Source: Arthrobacter sp.
GTDB taxonomy: Bacteria; Actinomycetota; Actinomycetes; Actinomycetales; Micrococcaceae
Length of the DNA: 64,000 bases
Direction: 5' to 3'
Assembly (NCBI RefSeq): GCF_031179985.1
Contig: NZ_JAPSHJ010000021.1
Coordinates: forward strand, 1 to 64,000
Made by a program: the position numbers and the translations under genes. Of the stretch, positions 59,817 through 64,000 are shown one piece after another. Under the pieces are notes generated by a model, which worked only from the letters and a program-made list of their open reading frames with translations, did no database searches and was not told the origin of the DNA. Position 1 is the stretch's first letter. Each line of letters starts with the position of its first letter.

Positions 59817-61568
59817 TCACACGATCTTCGCGAGGACCTCGCCGCTTCCGACGGCGGTGCCCGCCTCCTGCGGGCCTCTCGCCAGAATCCCTGCACGGTG
59901 GGCAGCGACAGTGGTTTCCATTTTCATGGCCTCCAGAACGGCCACCGGCTGACCTGTTTTCACAGCATCACCAGTCTCCACCAGCCACTTCACCAGCGAG
60001 CCGGACATCGGCGAGGTGAGACTGGCGTCGTCGGCTCCTGGGGAGTCACCGGCGGAAGGACCTGCGCCGGCAAGCGCACCTGAACCACCGCCCCCGCTCA
60101 GGAGTGCCTCATAAAGCCGGGCGGGCAAACCAAGCTGCACTGCTTTGCCGTCCAGCTCCACCGTAATCGTGTTACGGGCTGCGTCCGGCGCGGTGCGGGC
60201 GATCTCGGGTGAGGCTGCGAGGGGTTGGGCGAACTCGTTCTCAATCCAGGTTGTGTGGACTCCCAAACGCTCTTCAGCGATGAAATCGGGATGACGCACC
60301 ACGGCCCGGTGAAATGGCAACACAGTGGGCAACCCCTTGATCTGCATCTCATCGAGGGCGGCCCGTGCCCGGCGAAGTGCCTGGGGACGGTCCTCGCCAT
60401 AAACGATCAGTTTTGCCATCAGCGAGTCGTAGTCGCCGGGTACCACCGATCCGGAACGGACCCCGGAATCAACGCGGATGCCAGGCCCTGTTGGTGGCTC
60501 GAAGATGTCCACGGTTCCCGGACCGGGCAGGAAGCCACGCGCGGGATCTTCAGCGTTAAGCCTGAATTCAAAAGCGTGTCCACGGGGTTCCGGGTCTTCG
60601 GTGAAAGGCAGGACACCGCCGGAAGCTATGCGGAATTGTTCGCGAACCAGGTCCACGCCCGAAGTTTCCTCCGTCACCGGATGCTCCACTTGAAGCCGGG
60701 TGTTCACCTCCAGGAAGGAGATGATGCCGTCCTTGCCCACGAGATACTCGACCGTTCCGGCACCGTGATAGTTGGCCTCCCGGCAAATTGCCTTGGCGGA
60801 GGCGTGGATCTGGGCGCGCTGCTCCGCCGTCAGGAACGGGGCAGGGGCCTCCTCCACCAGCTTCTGGTTGCGGCGTTGCAGGGAGCAGTCACGCGTCCCC
60901 AGCACCACCACGTTGCCGTGGACGTCCGCCAGGACCTGGGCCTCGACGTGCCGAGGCTGGTCGAGGAAACGCTCCACGAAGCACTCCCCCCGGCCAAACG
61001 CCACGGTGGATTCACGGACGGCGGACTCGAAGGCGTCTTCAATGTCCTCAAGGCGCCTTGCCACCTTCAGCCCTCGGCCGCCGCCGCCGAACGCCGCCTT
61101 GATAGCCACCGGGAGGCCGTATTCCTGGGCGAACGCGAGTACCTCGCCGGCGTTCGCCACCGGACCGTCGCTGCCGGGCACTAAGGGGGCGCCTGCCCGT
61201 ACCGCGATGTCGCGGGCCGTTACTTTGTTGCCCAATTCGCGGATGGACTGCGGCGTGGGGCCAATCCAGGTCAGCCCCGCATCCATCACCGCCTGGGCGA
61301 AGTCGGCATTCTCGGAAAGGAACCCGTAACCAGGATGGACGGCGTCGGCCCCGGCGCGGCGTGCCACGCCGATCAGTTTGGCCATATCAAGGTATGTCTC
61401 GCCACCAGAGGACCCGCTCAGGGCATAGGCCTCGTCCGCCAACCGCACGTGGAGGGCATCGGCGTCGGGATCTGAATAAACGGCAACAGACTGCAGGCCG
61501 GCGTCGGAGCAGGCACGGGCAATTCGTACGGCAATCTCGCCGCGGTTGGCGATCAGGACCTTTTTCAT
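59817..61568 (-). CDS. Biotin carboxylase with C-terminal biotin carrier domain
   Basis: 583 residues. Biotin carboxylase domain 1-450: [20 protein letters not shown] at the N-terminus, the ATP-grasp loop [20 protein letters not shown] near 160, [19 protein letters not shown] and [20 protein letters not shown] near 283-302. BCCP domain at the end with [14 protein letters not shown], biotinyl Lys549. Length matches acetyl/propionyl-CoA carboxylase alpha subunits. Yet no acyl-CoA carboxyltransferase lies near; its ATG overlaps the stop of pxpB-pxpC by four bases, whose product resembles the carboxyltransferase of urea carboxylase. A carboxylation step in oxoproline or a related amide pathway is therefore possible (inference). 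Confidence 0.94.
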   Translation of the reverse strand: MKKVLIANRGEIAVRIARACSDAGLQSVAVYSDPDADALHVRLADEAYALSGSSGGETYLDMAKLIGVARRAGADAVHPGYGFLSENADFAQAVMDAGLTWIGPTPQSIRELGNKVTARDIAVRAGAPLVPGSDGPVANAGEVLAFAQEYGLPVAIKAAFGGGGRGLKVARRLEDIEDAFESAVRESTVAFGRGECFVERFLDQPRHVEAQVLADVHGNVVVLGTRDCSLQRRNQKLVEEAPAPFLTAEQRAQIHASAKAICREANYHGAGTVEYLVGKDGIISFLEVNTRLQVEHPVTEETSGVDLVREQFRIASGGVLPFTEDPEPRGHAFEFRLNAEDPARGFLPGPGTVDIFEPPTGPGIRVDSGVRSGSVVPGDYDSLMAKLIVYGEDRPQALRRARAALDEMQIKGLPTVLPFHRAVVRHPDFIAEERLGVHTTWIENEFAQPLAASPEIARTAPDAARNTITVELDGKAVQLGLPARLYEALLSGGGGSGALAGAGPSAGDSPGADDASLTSPMSGSLVKWLVETGDAVKTGQPVAVLEAMKMETTVAAHRAGILARGPQEAGTAVGSGEVLAKIV

Positions 61569-63241
61569 GACGGGATTCCTTCGGAAATTACGGCGCTCAG
61601 GGCGGGTGCAGGGTGATGAAGCGGTACGGCTCGCACAAGGGGTTCCAGTGTGGAGGGGTCCACTGCGGTGAACCGGACCCGGTGGCCTGGCGGCAGCTGT
61701 GCCGCCGTCGGAAGGTCTTCGGGGACGACGACGGCGATCACCGGATAGCCGCCCGTCACAGGATGATCGGCGAGGAAAAGAACAGGGTTGCCGCTCGGCG
61801 GAACCTGGAGGGCGCCGGCCACGGCGCCTTCGCTGGCCAGCTCGCCTTCGCGGCTGCGGATGAGGGATTCACCTGTAGTGGCATCAGGAACAAGACGGAC
61901 GCCGATCCGGTTCGACTGCTCCGTCACATGCCATTCCTGGCCTGCAAAAATTTCCAATGCCTCTTCCGTGAACCAGTCATCCCGCGGGCCGAAGGTGATC
62001 CGGAGCTCAGCTGTTCCTGACCCTTGCCGGAGGGTGGAGGCTTCCGGCCGGCCCACTGGGCGGAGACCCTCAACCCGGGCCACCGGCAGTTCAGTTCCCA
62101 AGACCAGCGGCGGCGGCCCAACCCCGGACATCGAGTCAGTGGACCGGCTGCCGAGCACCGGCGGAACAGCAAAACCGCCGCGGGCCGCCACGTAACAACG
62201 CAGCCCGGAGGATGGAGCGCCAAGGGTAAGGCTTTCGCCGTCGAGCAATGCAAAGGGAGCGCAGCCGATGGGACGACGCAAGGCAGCACCATCTGCCGAA
62301 CGGATCTCGAGCGGAGCCTTGGCGCCTGCCACCGCCAACACCTGGTCACCCTTTGCCCGCACGGTCAGTCCGCCGAGGAGGTTCTCGACGACGGCAGCGC
62401 CGGGCTCGTTCCCTACCAGCCTGTTGGCCTGGCGGGCTGATTGCTGGTCGGCCGCCCCGGATGCCGACACGCCAAGATCGCCAAGTCCCGGCCGTCCCAG
62501 ATCCTGCACTAGCGACTGCAACCCGGGCGACTCCACAACCAGGCCATACATCAACTCATTGTGTAACGGGCTCTTCATTGCCTCGGCGCCTAAAACGCGC
62601 GTGGGTGCCAGGCCCGCTTCGGCAGCTCCGACCGCCACATAGCGGACCTTGTCTCCAGGGCGGATGAGGGCTGGCTCCTCCCGGCCGAGATCCCAGAGAA
62701 CCGCCGACGTGCGCCCGATCAGCTGCCACCCGCCGGGCGATTGACGCGGATACACGGCTGAGAACTCGCCGCCCAAAGCCACGGCGCCGGCGGGAACCGC
62801 TGTACGGGGGGAAATCCTCCGCGGGACTGTGAGGCTGCGGTTTTCGCCCACGAGGTAGGTGAAGCCGGGGGCGAAGCCGCCGAAAGCCGCGGTCCAGACC
62901 TGGCTGGTATGGGCGGCTACGACGCCGTCGGCCCCAAGTCCGGTGAGCCTGCCCACCTCGGCGAGATCCTCGCCGTCGTACACCACCTCAATGGTGACCT
63001 CACGTCCGCCTTCGTGGTGCAGCCCGTCCACGTCAAAATCGCCCACGACGGCGCGGGCTGCGAGGGCCTGCGGGTGCGTTGCGAATTTCACCAGCACGGT
63101 AGCAGCAGCAGCGACGGCGTCGAGCTGGCCGGGGAACGGCTCCGCCTGCAGCCGGTGATGGAAAGCAAGCACGGACCCGAGGTCGGTCAGTTCCACCAGC
63201 AACGCCCTCGGGCCGGCCCAGCGGATTCCGATAATGCTCAT
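61565..63241 (-). CDS. pxpBC: Fused 5-oxoprolinase subunits B and C (KipI-KipA, AHS1-AHS2)
   Basis: 558 residues, a fusion of two usually separate proteins. PxpB-like part 1-235: [20 protein letters not shown], and the family motif [15 protein letters not shown] near 120-134, [19 protein letters not shown]. PxpC-like part 240-558: [40 protein letters not shown] near 268-287, and [17 protein letters not shown] near the end. With PxpA it hydrolyses 5-oxo-L-proline to glutamate using ATP. The same domains form the carboxyltransferase half of urea carboxylase. It is coupled by 4-bp overlaps both to pxpA (63238-63241) and to the biotin carboxylase (61565-61568). Confidence 0.94.
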   Translation of the reverse strand: MSIIGIRWAGPRALLVELTDLGSVLAFHHRLQAEPFPGQLDAVAAAATVLVKFATHPQALAARAVVGDFDVDGLHHEGGREVTIEVVYDGEDLAEVGRLTGLGADGVVAAHTSQVWTAAFGGFAPGFTYLVGENRSLTVPRRISPRTAVPAGAVALGGEFSAVYPRQSPGGWQLIGRTSAVLWDLGREEPALIRPGDKVRYVAVGAAEAGLAPTRVLGAEAMKSPLHNELMYGLVVESPGLQSLVQDLGRPGLGDLGVSASGAADQQSARQANRLVGNEPGAAVVENLLGGLTVRAKGDQVLAVAGAKAPLEIRSADGAALRRPIGCAPFALLDGESLTLGAPSSGLRCYVAARGGFAVPPVLGSRSTDSMSGVGPPPLVLGTELPVARVEGLRPVGRPEASTLRQGSGTAELRITFGPRDDWFTEEALEIFAGQEWHVTEQSNRIGVRLVPDATTGESLIRSREGELASEGAVAGALQVPPSGNPVLFLADHPVTGGYPVIAVVVPEDLPTAAQLPPGHRVRFTAVDPSTLEPLVRAVPLHHPAPALSAVISEGIPS

Positions 63242-63996
63242 GCAAAGCTCCGCACGGTGACGCCGGCGGCTTCGAGTCCGGCACGGACTGCGCCGGCCAT
63301 GGCTACAGCACCTGCGGTGTCTCCGTGCACGCAGATACTGTCGGCCCGCACATCAAGGATGGACCCGTCCCGCGCCACGATTTTGCCCTCGGTTGCGAGC
63401 CGGACCATATTCCCGGTGATCACATCGTTGTTGTGCAGCACCGCACCCTCTTCCCGGCGGGACACCAGTGTGCCGTCGGGATTGTAGGCACGGTCGGCAA
63501 AGGCCTCCGAGAGGGCAGGCAGGCCGCGTGAGGCTGCCTTGTGCAAGGCCACCGAGCCGGGGAGGAGCAGTAGCGGGAGCCCGGGGCTGAAGGCATGGAC
63601 GGCGTCTACCACCGCCTGGGCGTGGACTTCGTGGTGGACGATCGTGTTGTACAGAGCCCCGTGGGGTTTGACGTACCTAACGTCCGAGCCTGCCGCCTTG
63701 GCCAGGGCCTGCAGGGCTCCGAGCTGGTACAGAACGTCGTCCGCGAGCTCTGTGGCAGAGCAGTCCAGGAACCGTCGGCCAAAGCCGGCGAGGTCGCGAT
63801 AGCCCACATGGGCCCCAATGGTGACCCCTGCGGCAACCGCGTCGCGACAGGTCTGCGCAATGGTGCTTGGATCGCCTGCGTGGAAGCCGCAGGCCACGTT
63901 GGCACTGGAAACATGGCGGAAAACGGCGGCGTCATCGCCCATGGTCCAGTTGCCGAAGGACTCTCCGACGTCGCTGTTCAGATCAATGAAAGGCAT
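63238..63996 (-). CDS. pxpA: 5-oxoprolinase subunit A (LamB/YcsF family)
   Basis: 252 residues, full length. Starts [20 protein letters not shown], with the family motif [20 protein letters not shown] near 30-49, [20 protein letters not shown] near 60-79, [20 protein letters not shown] near 107-126, and [16 protein letters not shown] near 220. It is the catalytic or substrate-binding partner of PxpB-PxpC in ATP-driven opening of 5-oxoproline, a product of spontaneous glutamine/glutamate cyclisation. It is the first visible gene of the pxpA-pxpBC-biotin carboxylase transcript, whose promoter lies beyond the window edge. Confidence 0.96.
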   Translation of the reverse strand: MPFIDLNSDVGESFGNWTMGDDAAVFRHVSSANVACGFHAGDPSTIAQTCRDAVAAGVTIGAHVGYRDLAGFGRRFLDCSATELADDVLYQLGALQALAKAAGSDVRYVKPHGALYNTIVHHEVHAQAVVDAVHAFSPGLPLLLLPGSVALHKAASRGLPALSEAFADRAYNPDGTLVSRREEGAVLHNNDVITGNMVRLATEGKIVARDGSILDVRADSICVHGDTAGAVAMAGAVRAGLEAAGVTVRSFA

Positions 63997-64000
63997 TGTG

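Noticed and set aside
60225..61184. Forward frame (319 codons) opposite the biotin carboxylase
   Set aside because: No domain, wrong composition, and the opposite strand has an intact enzyme.
1..64000. CRISPR arrays, tRNA or rRNA genes, insertion sequences and prophage
   Set aside because: I looked for repeat-spacer patterns, cloverleaf ends, transposases and terminal inverted repeats and found none I could support by eye; a tRNAscan or ISfinder run would be decisive.

Overview
The window looks like chromosome of a high-G+C Gram-positive actinobacterium, most likely a soil member of the Micrococcaceae (Arthrobacter/Pseudarthrobacter type). The reasons are the G/C-ending codon use, strong GGAGG-type ribosome sites, frequent GTG/TTG starts, and families typical of that group (DUF6221, DUF5997, DUF6328, DUF6480, a LAxTG-anchored wall protein). 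I saw no rRNA, tRNA, CRISPR array, transposase or phage module. The assignment comes from gene content only.

Layout. 1-4.9 kb: redox and regulator genes. A quinone oxidoreductase, a MarR regulator and an NmrA-like protein lie on one strand behind two identical-core palindromes; then a thioesterase, a TetR regulator and an SDR. 5.7-7.8 kb: a winged-helix regulator and phosphoglucomutase. 7.8-18.6 kb: a plant-polysaccharide island with three GH43 enzymes, a D-2-hydroxyacid dehydrogenase, an APH-fold kinase, a GH36 alpha-galactosidase and a LacI regulator. The same LacI-type operator lies about 60 bp before two of the enzyme genes and before the lacI gene itself; an Hsp20 gene and a DUF6221 gene sit inside the island. 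18.7-32.6 kb: housekeeping and stress genes (2H phosphoesterase, uracil permease, DUF1540, SDR, glycerate kinase, PhoD-like phosphatase, LysR/EamA pair, DHFR-like reductase, histidine phosphatase, NAD(P)HX dehydratase).

32.6-49.7 kb is rich in signalling. Two methyltransferases are followed by a soluble receiver-GAF histidine kinase, a very short gene for a secreted peptide ending in SGWWPK, a divergent TPR protein, and a GGDEF-EAL protein preceded by a leader that can fold in two ways. Further right are a glycerophosphodiesterase, HAD phosphatase, PEBP protein, PfkB kinase, NhaA antiporter, alpha/beta hydrolase, a RelA/SpoT-domain alarmone synthetase, a membrane diguanylate cyclase, and a LysR sensor domain without its DNA-binding half beside DUF5997.

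51-64 kb: the 5-oxoproline (pxp/ycs) system in two blocks. The left block has an NRAMP-like transporter, a DUF1445 hydro-lyase and a GntR/FCD regulator with two boxes before the transporter. The right block is pxpA, a fused pxpB-pxpC and a biotin carboxylase-BCCP gene, joined by 4-bp overlaps. Between them lie a 1544-residue wall-anchored protein with nine DUF11 repeats and a GlsB/YeaQ membrane protein.

The best candidate for an undescribed system is 37.1-38.4 kb: a 44-residue secreted pre-peptide with a Trp-Trp C-terminus, its own promoter element and terminator, divergent from a TPR protein that lacks a DNA-binding domain. It resembles Gram-positive peptide-pheromone/TPR-receptor pairs in architecture. 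Function is inferred from layout only.
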